Below, piece by piece: positions 1 through 5,529 of a stretch of 8,299 nt of DNA. The stretch comes from Actinomycetes bacterium. GTDB taxonomy: Bacteria; Actinomycetota; Actinomycetes; Actinomycetales; Microbacteriaceae. The notes under the pieces were generated by a model that worked only from the letters and a program-made list of their open reading frames with translations, had not been told where the DNA came from and made no database searches. The position numbers and the translations under genes were made by a program. How positions within the stretch are numbered: position 1 is the first letter of the stretch; each line of letters opens with the position of its first letter. The stretch covers positions 1 to 8,299 of the forward strand of contig JAEWDJ010000343.1 in assembly GCA_023390155.1 (NCBI GenBank), read 5' to 3'.

Positions 1-483
1 CGCGACCTGGAGGACGCCGGCGAGCTCGTCCCGGTCCGGGTCCCCGGCTGGGAGTCGGGCGGCCGGCCCGCGGCCGCATGGATGCACCGCGACGCCCGCC
101 GACCGCGACGCGTGGAGGCGGCCGCGCTGCTCTCCCCCTTCGACCCGGTGGTCTGGTTCCGCGACCGCGCGCTGCGCATGTTCGGGTTCCACTACCGCAT
201 CGAGATCTACACGCCGGCGCCGCAGCGCGTCTACGGCTACTACTCGCTGCCGATCCTGTTGGACGACGCGCTGGTCGGCCGGATCGACCTCAAGAGCGAC
301 CGCCAGGCCGGCGTGCTGCGGGTGCAGTCCGCGTGGACCGAGCCCGGCGCTCCGGAGGCGACGGTGGAGCGGCTCGTCCCGCTGCTCGCCGAGACCGCCG
401 CGTGGCAGGGGCTCGGCGGTGTGGAGCTCTCCACCGAGGCGCGCGGCGACCTCGCGCCGCTGCTGCGCTCCGCCCTCGGCTGA
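1..483 (+). CDS. Winged-helix DNA-binding domain protein, YcaQ/AlkZ-like (HTH_42 family), 3' part
   Basis: This is the C-terminal 160 residues of a gene whose start lies before the window; reading frame 1 is open from base 1 to the TGA at 481-483. The stretch reading LLSPFDPVVWFRDRALRMFG, then YRIEIYTP and RVYGYYSLPILL, is the typical core of the HTH_42 (formerly DUF1006) family. Characterised members (E. coli YcaQ, Streptomyces AlkZ) are DNA glycosylases that remove bulky alkylation damage or unhook crosslinks. Their catalytic glutamine-containing motif sits in the N-terminal part, which is not visible here, so glycosylase activity cannot be judged. The in-frame ATG at position 82 is internal, because the homologous sequence continues upstream of it. 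The gene converges on the htpX-like gene with only 12 bases between the stop codons. Family assignment is firm; enzymatic role is inferred. Confidence 0.85.
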   Translation, partial: RDLEDAGELVPVRVPGWESGGRPAAAWMHRDARRPRRVEAAALLSPFDPVVWFRDRALRMFGFHYRIEIYTPAPQRVYGYYSLPILLDDALVGRIDLKSDRQAGVLRVQSAWTEPGAPEATVERLVPLLAETAAWQGLGGVELSTEARGDLAPLLRSALG

Positions 484-485
484 CG

Positions 486-511
486 GGGCGCGGAGCTAGA
501 AGCCCGCGCCC
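486..511. terminator. Hairpin between convergent stop codons, possible bidirectional terminator
   Basis: GGGCGCGG (486-493) pairs perfectly with CCGCGCCC (504-511). Inside it GCT (495-497) pairs with AGC (501-503), giving 11 base pairs with a one-base bulge and a three-base loop. It sits between the YcaQ-like stop (483) and the tail of the htpX-like gene (stop codon 496-498), where two convergent transcripts would both need to end. There is no T-run on either side, so it is not a classic intrinsic terminator. U-poor hairpins are often proposed as terminators in high-GC actinomycetes. The right arm lies inside the last htpX codons. Confidence 0.45.
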
Positions 512-1398
512 ATCTTCTCGAGGCGCTCGACGCGCTCCGGGATGGGCGGGTGCGTGCTGAACAGGCGGCTCATCAGGCTGGGCTTCAGCGGCTCAGCGAT
601 CCACAGGTGCGCCATCGAGGTGTTCTGCTTGCGCATGGGCTGCGCGTACGCCTCCAGCTTGAGCAGAGCGCTCGCGAGCGCGTCCGGGTGCCGGGTCGTC
701 ATGGCGCCGGTGGCGTCGGCGAGGTACTCCCGCTGTCGCGAGACGGCGAGCTGGATGAGGGTGGCGAGCAGCGGAGCGACGATCGCGGCGACGAGCCCGA
801 AGACGAGCACGATCGGGTTGCCGCCGCCCCCGCCGTTGTTGTTGTTGCTGCGGTTGTTGCCCAGTGCGCCGAAGAACGCCATGCGCATGAAGATGTCGGC
901 GACGAGGCCGATCGCGACGGTCAGGCCGAACACGATCATCGAGAGCCGGATGTCGTAGTTGCGCACGTGCCCGAGCTCGTGCGCCATCACGCCCTCCAGC
1001 TCAGCGTCGGTCATGATGTCGAGCAGCCCGGTCGTCGCAGCCACGGAGGCGTGCTGTGGATCCCGCCCCGTGGCGAAGGCGTTGGGCGCCGGATCGTTCA
1101 CGATGTAGACCGCCGGCATGGGCGTCCCGGTCGTGATCGAGAGGTTCTCGACGACGTTCCAGAGCCGCGGGTTGTCGGCCTTGGTGATCTGCACCGCCCC
1201 CGACATGCTGAGCGCCTGGCTGCTGGCCATGTAGTACTGGAAGACCGAGTACAGCACGGCGCCGATGATGACGACGGCGAAGATCGTCCAGTTGTTGTAG
1301 AGGTAGGCGGCCAGCCAGCCGAGCGCGCCGATGATGATCAGGAACAGCAGGATGATGAAGACCGTGTTGCGCTTGTTCCTGGCGATTGCCCTGTACAT
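496..1398 (-). CDS. htpX: M48-family membrane zinc metalloprotease (HtpX-like)
   Basis: A 300-residue integral membrane protease of the HtpX/M48B type, which in known cases degrades misfolded or damaged membrane proteins at the cytoplasmic face. Two N-terminal membrane segments (about residues 12-33 and 37-57) are followed by the zinc site H140-E-L-G-H144. The third ligand is E224 in REYLADA. Two further hydrophobic segments lie between them (about 153-176 and 195-219), matching family topology and length. A low-complexity Asn/Gly loop (181-194) separates these last two segments. The C-terminal motif STHPPIPERVERL (281-293) is characteristic. The ATG at 1396-1398 gives the full first membrane segment. 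It lies 37 bases after the lemA-like stop on the same strand, so the two genes are probably co-transcribed. Function is inferred from family. Confidence 0.92.
   Translation of the reverse strand: MYRAIARNKRNTVFIILLFLIIIGALGWLAAYLYNNWTIFAVVIIGAVLYSVFQYYMASSQALSMSGAVQITKADNPRLWNVVENLSITTGTPMPAVYIVNDPAPNAFATGRDPQHASVAATTGLLDIMTDAELEGVMAHELGHVRNYDIRLSMIVFGLTVAIGLVADIFMRMAFFGALGNNRSNNNNGGGGGNPIVLVFGLVAAIVAPLLATLIQLAVSRQREYLADATGAMTTRHPDALASALLKLEAYAQPMRKQNTSMAHLWIAEPLKPSLMSRLFSTHPPIPERVERLEKMGAGF
817..858 (-). repeat. Low-complexity Asn/Gly-coding tract inside the htpX-like gene
   Basis: Residues 181-194 of the protease read NNRSNNNNGGGGGN, encoded by runs of AAC and GGC/GGG-type codons. The tract lies between the third and fourth hydrophobic segments, so it should form a flexible loop without disturbing the zinc site. 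Such a tract is prone to length change by slippage. Confidence 0.7.
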
Positions 1399-1435
1399 CT
1401 ATGCCCTGCTGCTCGCGGGTGTCCGGATGCCGGGA

Positions 1436-2002
1436 CTAGAACTGCACGCGCGGCGGCTCGGCGATCGCGGCGAGGTTCTCGACCTCGAAGAAGTCGCGCT
1501 CGCTGAAGCCGAGACGGCGGGCGAAGAGGTTGTTCGGGAACACCTTGATCTTCGTGTTGAACTCGCGCACGCCGCCGTTGTAGAACCGGCGGGACGCCTG
1601 GATCTTGTCCTCGGTGTCGACCAGGTCGGCCTGGAGGCGCAGGAAGTTCTGGCTCGCCTGCAGCTGCGGGTAGGCCTCCGCCACGGCGAAGATGCTCTTC
1701 AGCGCGGTCTGCATGTGACCCTCGGCCACGGACGCCTCGGCCGGCCCCTGGGCCGACAGCGTCTCGGCTCGCGCCTGGGTCACCGACTCGAAGACGCCCT
1801 TCTCGTGCGCCGCGTAGCCCTTGACCGTCTCGATGAGGTTCGGGATGAGGTCGGCACGGCGCTTCAGCTGGACCGTGATGTCGCTCCACGCCTCGTCGAC
1901 GCGCACCTTGAGGGTGACGAGCGAGTTGTAGGTGGCCCACAGGTAGATCCCGATGATCGCGACGATCACGACGACGATGATGACCGGAATGAGCCATTCC
2001 AT
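1436..2002 (-). CDS. lemA: LemA family membrane-anchored protein
   Basis: A 188-residue LemA protein. One N-terminal membrane anchor (about residues 3-22) has its short N-terminus outside and is followed by a long helical domain. Family hallmarks are YNSLVTLKVRVDEAWSDI (25-42), QLKRRADLIPNLIETVKGYA (45-64) and the C-terminal RRFYNGGVREFNTKIKVFPN (138-157), with length typical of the family. The molecular function of LemA is not settled. In many bacteria it is encoded beside an M48 protease, as here, and it has been linked to envelope quality control. The ATG at 2000-2002 is supported by a strong Shine-Dalgarno sequence AAGGAG (2012-2017, nine-base spacer). It is the first gene of a probable two-gene operon with htpX. 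Confidence 0.93.
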   Translation of the reverse strand: MEWLIPVIIVVVIVAIIGIYLWATYNSLVTLKVRVDEAWSDITVQLKRRADLIPNLIETVKGYAAHEKGVFESVTQARAETLSAQGPAEASVAEGHMQTALKSIFAVAEAYPQLQASQNFLRLQADLVDTEDKIQASRRFYNGGVREFNTKIKVFPNNLFARRLGFSERDFFEVENLAAIAEPPRVQF

Positions 2003-2011
2003 TTTCGGGTA

Positions 2012-2017
2012 CTCCTT
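2012..2017 (-). promoter_or_regulatory. Ribosome binding site of lemA
   Basis: AAGGAG on the minus strand, nine bases before the ATG at 2000-2002. It fixes the lemA start and shows that this transcript carries a leader, unlike the apparently leaderless genes in the same window. Confidence 0.75.
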
Positions 2018-2049
2018 GCGTGGGGCGCGGACGGTTCGGGCGCAGCTTC

Positions 2050-2055
2050 ATCCTA
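2050..2055 (-). promoter_or_regulatory. Possible -10 box for the lemA-htpX operon
   Basis: TAGGAT on the minus strand fits the TANNNT form of actinomycete -10 boxes. It would start transcription roughly 40 bases before the lemA ATG, leaving room for the AAGGAG site. No convincing -35 hexamer is found 16-18 bases upstream, so this is a weak call from one hexamer. Confidence 0.35.
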
Positions 2056-2146
2056 ACGGCGGCGCACCGGCCTCCCACCGCGTTCCCATGACTCTCAAAG
2101 CTACGCGACGGTCGGTTCCGAGCCGGGGCGGCAGGCGGGCCGGGTG

Positions 2147-2152
2147 CACAAT
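2147..2152 (+). promoter_or_regulatory. Possible -10 box of tetR, leaderless arrangement
   Basis: CACAAT lies six bases before the GTG at 2159. That places the expected transcription start at or next to the start codon, and no Shine-Dalgarno sequence precedes the gene. The hexamer lacks the first consensus T and no -35 was recognised. The following bases TGGACC-CGTGAGCG closely match those before the WXG100 gene at 4381-4395. Confidence 0.35.
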
Positions 2153-2158
2153 GGACCC

Positions 2159-2782
2159 GTGAGCGAGGCGGTCGAGCGGCGTGGGCGGGGACGGCCGCGC
2201 AAGGCGCACGGGGCGGGCTCGGCGCGCGCGGCGATCGTGAAGGCGGCGTCGGAGGAGTTCGTCGAGCGCGGCTACGAGGCGGCGTCCCTGCGGGCGGTCG
2301 CCCGGCGCGCCGGTGTCGACTCCGCGCTCGTGCACCACTACTTCGACGGGAAGGCCGACCTGTTCGCGGCCTCGCTCGAGGCCCCGCTGCGGCCCGACCG
2401 CGTCCTGGAGGTGGTGCTGAGCGCGCCGCGCGAGGAGGTCGGCGAGCGGCTCGTGCTGTTCCTCTGCGAGCAGCTCGACGACGAGCGGGCGGCGAAGCGG
2501 ATGGTCGTCGTGCTGCGGACGGCGCTCGGCAGCGGCCCGGGGACGCGCATGGTCCGCGAGTTCCTGGCGCGGGAGGTCCTCTCTCGGCTGGTGGCCCTGA
2601 ACGAGGGCGCCGCGGATGCCGGCCTGAGGGCCGACCTGGCGGCGGCGCAGATCGTCGGGCTCATCCTGACGCGCTACGTGCTCGCGCTGGAGCCGGTCGC
2701 CTCCGCGTCGCCCGCGGAGCTCGCGCGACGGGTCGGCCCGGTCGTCCAGTGGCACCTCTTCGGCGCTCCTCTCGGAGGGTGA
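2159..2782 (+). CDS. TetR/AcrR family transcriptional regulator
   Basis: A 207-residue one-component repressor, taking GTG 2159 as start. A basic, AT-hook-like tail (RRGRGRPRK, residues 7-15) precedes the DNA-binding domain. The helix-turn-helix is SLRAVARRAGVDSALVHHYF (43-62), followed by DGKADLF, which is the standard TetR signature. Residues about 80-200 form the helical ligand-binding and dimerisation part and do not identify the ligand. An in-frame GTG at 2144 would add five residues, but 2159 is preferred because it has a -10-like hexamer at leaderless distance. The gene is divergent from lemA and lies just upstream of an ABC-2 exporter on the same strand, with 47 bases between. It is therefore the likely local repressor of that exporter; a near-palindrome over the exporter start supports this. 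Confidence 0.9.
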   Translation: MSEAVERRGRGRPRKAHGAGSARAAIVKAASEEFVERGYEAASLRAVARRAGVDSALVHHYFDGKADLFAASLEAPLRPDRVLEVVLSAPREEVGERLVLFLCEQLDDERAAKRMVVVLRTALGSGPGTRMVREFLAREVLSRLVALNEGAADAGLRADLAAAQIVGLILTRYVLALEPVASASPAELARRVGPVVQWHLFGAPLGG

Positions 2783-2792
2783 GCGCAGAGTC

Positions 2793-2822
2793 TTGACGCC
2801 GGCCGGCGCGCGGGCGAATAAT
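2793..2822 (+). promoter_or_regulatory. Promoter of the ABC exporter, probably leaderless
   Basis: TTGACG (2793-2798) and AATAAT (2817-2822) match the vegetative -35 and -10 boxes at five of six bases each, with an 18-base spacer. The -10 ends seven bases before the ATG at 2830, so transcription should begin at or very near the start codon. It begins 10 bases after the tetR stop, so the exporter can be expressed independently of tetR. Confidence 0.65.
2797..2808. repeat. Perfect 12-bp GC palindrome in the promoter spacer
   Basis: CGCCGGCCGGCG reads identically on both strands and lies between the -35 and -10 boxes of the exporter promoter. It could be a protein-binding site, but GC-only palindromes of this size arise readily by chance in DNA of this composition. 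Confidence 0.4.
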
Positions 2823-2839
2823 TCAGCACATGATGAATT
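2820..2839. promoter_or_regulatory. Candidate TetR operator over -10 and start codon of the ABC exporter
   Basis: AATTCA (2820-2825) and TGAATT (2834-2839) are perfect inverted arms around an eight-base centre. Two centre pairs also match, so 16 of 20 positions are symmetrical. The site is strikingly AT-rich for this DNA, overlaps the -10 box, and covers the expected transcription start and the ATG at 2830. Its size and position fit a TetR-family repressor operator. Assignment to the neighbouring TetR is inferred. Confidence 0.55.
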
Positions 2840-3588
2840 CCTCGCCGGACGCCGCCGTCGTCGTCGACGGCCTCCGGGTCCGTCGCGGCCGGACGACGGT
2901 GCTCGACGGGCTGACCCTCGCGGTCCCCCGCGGCCAGGTCGTCGGCCTGCTCGGGCCGAGCGGCTGCGGCAAGACGACGCTGATGCGCTCCATCGTCGGG
3001 GTGCAGCGCGTCGCCGGCGGCACGGTGACGGTGCTCGGGCAGCCGGCTGGCTCCGCCGCGCTGCGGCACCGCGTCGGCTACGTCACCCAGGCCGCGAGCG
3101 TCTACGACGACCTGACCGTCGCACAGAACCTGGCGTACTTCCGCCGGGTGCTCGGCGCCGGGGCGGACGACGTCGCGCGCGCCATCGAGGCCACCGACCT
3201 CGGCGCGAACGCCGGACAGCTCGTCTCCACCCTCTCCGGCGGCCAGCGCAGTCGTGTCTCACTCGCCGCCGCGCTGCTGGGCTCCCCCGACGTGCTGGTG
3301 CTCGACGAGCCGACCGTCGGACTCGACCCCCTCCTCCGCGCCGACCTGTGGGGGCTCTTCCACCGGCTTGTCGAGGGCGGGACGAGCCTGCTCATCTCCA
3401 GCCACGTGATGGACGAGGCCACACGGTGCGACCGGCTGCTGCTGATGCGGGAGGGCGCCATCCTGGTCGACAGCACGCCGGAGGAGCTGCTGGCCGAGAC
3501 CGGCGCGGCCGACGCCGAGGGCGCCTTCCTCGCGCTGCTGCGGCGCAGGCACCCGCGCCACCAGCTCCCGGATCAGGACGCGCGATGA
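2830..3588 (+). CDS. ABC transporter ATP-binding protein (drug-exporter type)
   Basis: A 252-residue cytoplasmic ATPase that would power the permease encoded next. All nucleotide-binding motifs are intact: Walker A GPSGCGKT (42-49), Q-loop Q87, signature LSGGQ (135-139), Walker B VLVLDE (155-160), D-loop, and switch histidine H192 in ISSHVMDEA. The form resembles ABC-2 exporter ATPases of the daunorubicin-resistance type. The C-terminal extension after about residue 215 (STPEELLAETGA) is common in that group. Either ATG 2830 or ATG 2833 could be used; 2830 sits at the predicted transcription start. The stop overlaps the permease ATG by four bases, implying coupled translation. Substrate is unknown. 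Confidence 0.93.
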   Translation: MMNSSPDAAVVVDGLRVRRGRTTVLDGLTLAVPRGQVVGLLGPSGCGKTTLMRSIVGVQRVAGGTVTVLGQPAGSAALRHRVGYVTQAASVYDDLTVAQNLAYFRRVLGAGADDVARAIEATDLGANAGQLVSTLSGGQRSRVSLAAALLGSPDVLVLDEPTVGLDPLLRADLWGLFHRLVEGGTSLLISSHVMDEATRCDRLLLMREGAILVDSTPEELLAETGAADAEGAFLALLRRRHPRHQLPDQDAR

Positions 3589-4319
3589 ACGCCACCCGCA
3601 CGTTCGCCACCGCCGGCCGGGTGCTGACGCAGATCCGCCACGACCCGCGCACGGTCGCGCTGCTCGTGATCGTGCCGAGCCTCCTGATCGGGCTGGTCGC
3701 CTGGATCTTCACCGACACCGACGTCTTCGCCTCGATCGGGCCGGCGATGCTCGCGCTGTTCCCGTTCATCGTCATGTTCCTCGTGACGAGCATCACCACA
3801 CTGCGGGAGCGGCGCACCGGCACGCTCGAGCGCCTCCTCTCCATGCCGCTCGGCAAGGGCGACTTCATCCTGGGCTACACGCTCGCCTTCGCCGCGCTCG
3901 CGGTGGTGCAGTCGGCGGTCGCGGTGTCGTTCGCGGTGTGGGTCTGCGGCCTCGACATCGAGGGCAGCGTCTGGCTGCTCTTCGCGGTGGCCGTCGCGGA
4001 CGCGGTGCTCGGGACGACGCTCGGGTTGTTCGTGAGCGCGTTCGCGCGGACGGAGTTCCAGGTCGTCCAGTTCATGCCGGCGATCGTCTTCCCGCAGATC
4101 CTGCTCGGCGGCATCTTCCTCCCCCGCGACCAGCTGCCCGACGTGCTGCACGCGATCAGCGACTGGCTGCCGCTCTCGCACGCGATCGACGCCCTGAACG
4201 CCGTGGCGACGGACTCCCACGATGCCGCCTACATCGGCGGCGAGCTGCTCATCATCGGGGCGTTCGCGCTGGGAGCCGTCATCGTCGGCGCGCTGACGCT
4301 GCAGCGGCGCACGCCCTGA
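3585..4319 (+). CDS. ABC-2 type transporter permease
   Basis: A 244-residue membrane protein forming the channel half of the exporter. About six membrane segments are visible (near residues 23-42, 52-72, 98-120, 129-152, 163-181 and 218-238). The loop ERRTGTLERLLSMPLGKGDF (75-94) is the hallmark of ABC-2 permeases, and the region FPQILLGGIFLPRDQLP (169-185) followed by LPLSHAIDAL is typical of the DrrB-like group. The start ATG 3585-3587 overlaps the ATPase stop as ATGA; the open frame extends upstream to 2793, but that part is a shadow of the ATPase gene. The likely role is efflux of a toxic or self-made hydrophobic compound under TetR control; the substrate cannot be read from the sequence. 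Confidence 0.92.
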   Translation: MNATRTFATAGRVLTQIRHDPRTVALLVIVPSLLIGLVAWIFTDTDVFASIGPAMLALFPFIVMFLVTSITTLRERRTGTLERLLSMPLGKGDFILGYTLAFAALAVVQSAVAVSFAVWVCGLDIEGSVWLLFAVAVADAVLGTTLGLFVSAFARTEFQVVQFMPAIVFPQILLGGIFLPRDQLPDVLHAISDWLPLSHAIDALNAVATDSHDAAYIGGELLIIGAFALGAVIVGALTLQRRTP

Positions 4320-4336
4320 GCCCGCCCGCTCCCGAA

Positions 4337-4350
4337 CCGTGCTGGCACGG
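4337..4350. repeat. Short inverted repeat downstream of the ABC permease
   Basis: CCGTGC (4337-4342) and GCACGG (4345-4350) are perfect inverted arms separated by two bases, in the 69-base gap between the exporter and the WXG100 gene. It could end the exporter transcript or be a regulator site upstream of the next promoter. No T-run follows. Confidence 0.35.
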
Positions 4351-4375
4351 ATGGGCAGCCCGCGCGAGCCGCGGC

Positions 4376-4381
4376 TAGGGT
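4376..4381 (+). promoter_or_regulatory. Probable -10 box of the WXG100 operon, leaderless
   Basis: TAGGGT fits the actinomycete TANNNT -10 form and ends seven bases before the GTG at 4389, with no Shine-Dalgarno sequence in between. This indicates a transcript starting at the start codon. No clear -35 hexamer is seen at 16-18 bases upstream. Confidence 0.55.
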
Positions 4382-4388
4382 GGACCAC

Positions 4389-4679
4389 GTGAGCGTCGAG
4401 TACGGAATGGAACTCGGCGGCATGGGGGCTCTCGTCGAGAAGCTGCGCTCTGCCGTCCGGGCCATCGAAACGGAACTGTCCACCCTGGACGAGGAGGCCG
4501 CGCGGTTGCGCTCCTCGTGGACCGGCGAGGCGTCCGCCGCCTACGACCGGGCGCACGCCGACTGGACCCAGTCCCTGGTCGCGCTGAACGCCGCGCTCGA
4601 CCGGTCCGCGTCCGCCGCGGAGAACGCGGTCACGCGGCACCTGGCCGCGCGGGCGGAGGTGGCGGCCCTGTGGAAGTGA
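4389..4679 (+). CDS. WXG100 family (ESX/type VII secretion) protein
   Basis: A 96-residue, almost fully helical protein with the central turn W44-T45-G46, the defining motif of WXG100 proteins, which fold as helical hairpins and are exported by type VII secretion systems as dimers. The surrounding pattern SSWTGEASAAYDRAH fits the family, as does the length near 100. A typical C-terminal YxxxD/E export signal is not evident, so the partner may supply it. GTG 4389 is chosen over GTG 4380 because the -10 box TAGGGT (4376-4381) would overlap the earlier start. It is the first gene of a run of tightly overlapping genes. The secretion ATPase and membrane components are not in this window. Confidence 0.85.
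   Translation: MSVEYGMELGGMGALVEKLRSAVRAIETELSTLDEEAARLRSSWTGEASAAYDRAHADWTQSLVALNAALDRSASAAENAVTRHLAARAEVAALWK
4655..4660 (+). promoter_or_regulatory. Internal Shine-Dalgarno site setting the start of the YbaB-like gene
   Basis: GGAGGT inside the end of the WXG100 gene is nine bases before GTG 4670 and fifteen before GTG 4676. It favours 4670 as the start, although 4676 would form a GTGA overlap like those used elsewhere in the operon. Confidence 0.55.
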
Positions 4680-5209
4680 GACCCGAGCTCGACGCCGATC
4701 CGGCGGCGCGGTCCCGGAGGCTGCTCGCCGAGGCGCGGGCGGTGCAGGCCGACCTCAGCGCCTTCCTCGCGTCCTCGCGGGCCCAGCTCGCCGAGGGCTT
4801 CGGCCCGGCAGCGGTGACCGCCGAATACGGCGAGGACGGCGTCCTGGCCTACCTCCGCATCGACGGGGAGGCGCGCAAGCAGCTGACGGAGGAGCAGCTC
4901 CTCGCCCAGCTCGAGGCGGCCCTCATCGTCAGCCCCGCCATCGGGGTCGGCCGCGACCCGAGCGCCCTCGCCGCCCGTTTGAACGCCCTGGTGGCGTCGG
5001 CGGCCGCCCGGCAGGAGCGGCAGCCGCGAGCGGAGTACTCGACGCGCGACGGCGCCCTGACGCTGCAGAGCGTCGACGGCCGGCCGGTCGGCGTCACCAC
5101 CCGCCCGGGATGGATCCTGTCCGAGCCGTCGAACGACCTCGGCACGGCGATCGTCCGGCTCGCACGACAGGCGGCGGTGGCCGCCGAAGACGAAAGGGGG
5201 ACGGTGTGA
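4670..5209 (+). CDS. YbaB/EbfC-like protein of a WXG100 operon, two similar halves
   Basis: A 179-residue protein with a charged N-terminal helix (about 12-44), then a strand-forming region AEYGEDGVLAYLRIDG (51-66) and the helix TEEQLLAQLEAAL (73-85). This order resembles the YbaB/EbfC fold, a small dimeric DNA-binding family also found as a component of actinobacterial ESX loci. The second half repeats the order: helix (98-118), strands starting AEYSTRDGALTL (121-132) and helix (158-174). The repeat of AEY followed by DG-x-L suggests internal duplication. There is no signal peptide or membrane segment, so it should be cytoplasmic unless exported by type VII secretion. The start overlaps the WXG100 gene by ten bases (or four if GTG 4676 is used). 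The family call is tentative; the gene itself is well supported by codon usage and overlaps. Confidence 0.75.
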   Translation: MEVRPELDADPAARSRRLLAEARAVQADLSAFLASSRAQLAEGFGPAAVTAEYGEDGVLAYLRIDGEARKQLTEEQLLAQLEAALIVSPAIGVGRDPSALAARLNALVASAAARQERQPRAEYSTRDGALTLQSVDGRPVGVTTRPGWILSEPSNDLGTAIVRLARQAAVAAEDERGTV

Positions 5210-5529
5210 CCGACACCGTGGTCATCAACGGGGCCGTTCTCGAGAAGGACGCCGAGGCCGTCTGGCAGGCCGGCGCCGACAGCCTGAAGGGCATGGCGGA
5301 CGCCCTGCCCGTCATCGCGGCCCCCGACTTCTCCATCATCCCCGGCGGGCAGGAGGCGGCGAAGCTCTACGTGACCGCCCGCCAGGCCCTCGCCGACTAC
5401 ATCACCGGCGGTCAGAGCGAGTTCCTCGCGTTCGAACACCTGCTGCTGCAGACCGCGATCGCCTACGGCAAGGCGCACGGCGCCACCGTCGAGGACATCA
5501 CCCGCATGGAGAAGGAGCTCGAGTCATGA
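5206..5529 (+). CDS. Small helical protein of the WXG100 operon, possible ESX-associated partner
   Basis: A 107-residue protein that I cannot assign to a family with confidence. It is predominantly helical: helix about 13-34, turn around PGG (46-48), a long helical stretch about 48-88, and a charged C-terminus ending VEDITRMEKELES. There is no WXG motif, signal peptide or membrane segment. Size, helical hairpin shape and position next to a WXG100 gene fit the small EspC-like or chaperone/partner proteins that accompany type VII substrates. GTG 5206 is chosen because it overlaps the previous stop as GTGA and follows AAAGGGGG (5193-5200). The open frame extends upstream to 5110, but that part lies inside the preceding gene. 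Its own stop overlaps the next ATG as ATGA, so it is co-translated with the 253-residue protein and is a good candidate for its binding partner. Confidence 0.75.
   Translation: MTDTVVINGAVLEKDAEAVWQAGADSLKGMADALPVIAAPDFSIIPGGQEAAKLYVTARQALADYITGGQSEFLAFEHLLLQTAIAYGKAHGATVEDITRMEKELES

Noticed and set aside
78..560. Plus-strand open frame overlapping the YcaQ-like gene in another frame
   Set aside because: Arg/Pro/Ala-rich translation with no domain; frame 1 carries the recognisable HTH_42 sequence.
550..1506. Plus-strand open frame (318 codons) opposite htpX
   Set aside because: It is the shadow of the M48 protease gene, whose zinc-site motif and membrane segments are clear on the minus strand.
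2070..2098. TTGAGA on the minus strand as a -35 box for lemA
   Set aside because: No TANNNT hexamer occurs 16-18 bases downstream of it; the better -10 candidate at 2050-2055 is 37 bases away.
2793..3584. Upstream extension of the ABC permease frame
   Set aside because: The frame is open by GC bias only; the permease begins at ATG 3585, in the ATGA overlap with the ATPase stop, where membrane-protein sequence starts.
3573..4640. Minus-strand open frame (355 codons) opposite the ABC permease and WXG100 genes
   Set aside because: The sequence is dominated by Arg, Glu, Asp and Gly with no domain pattern; the plus strand carries clear ABC-2 and WXG100 proteins.
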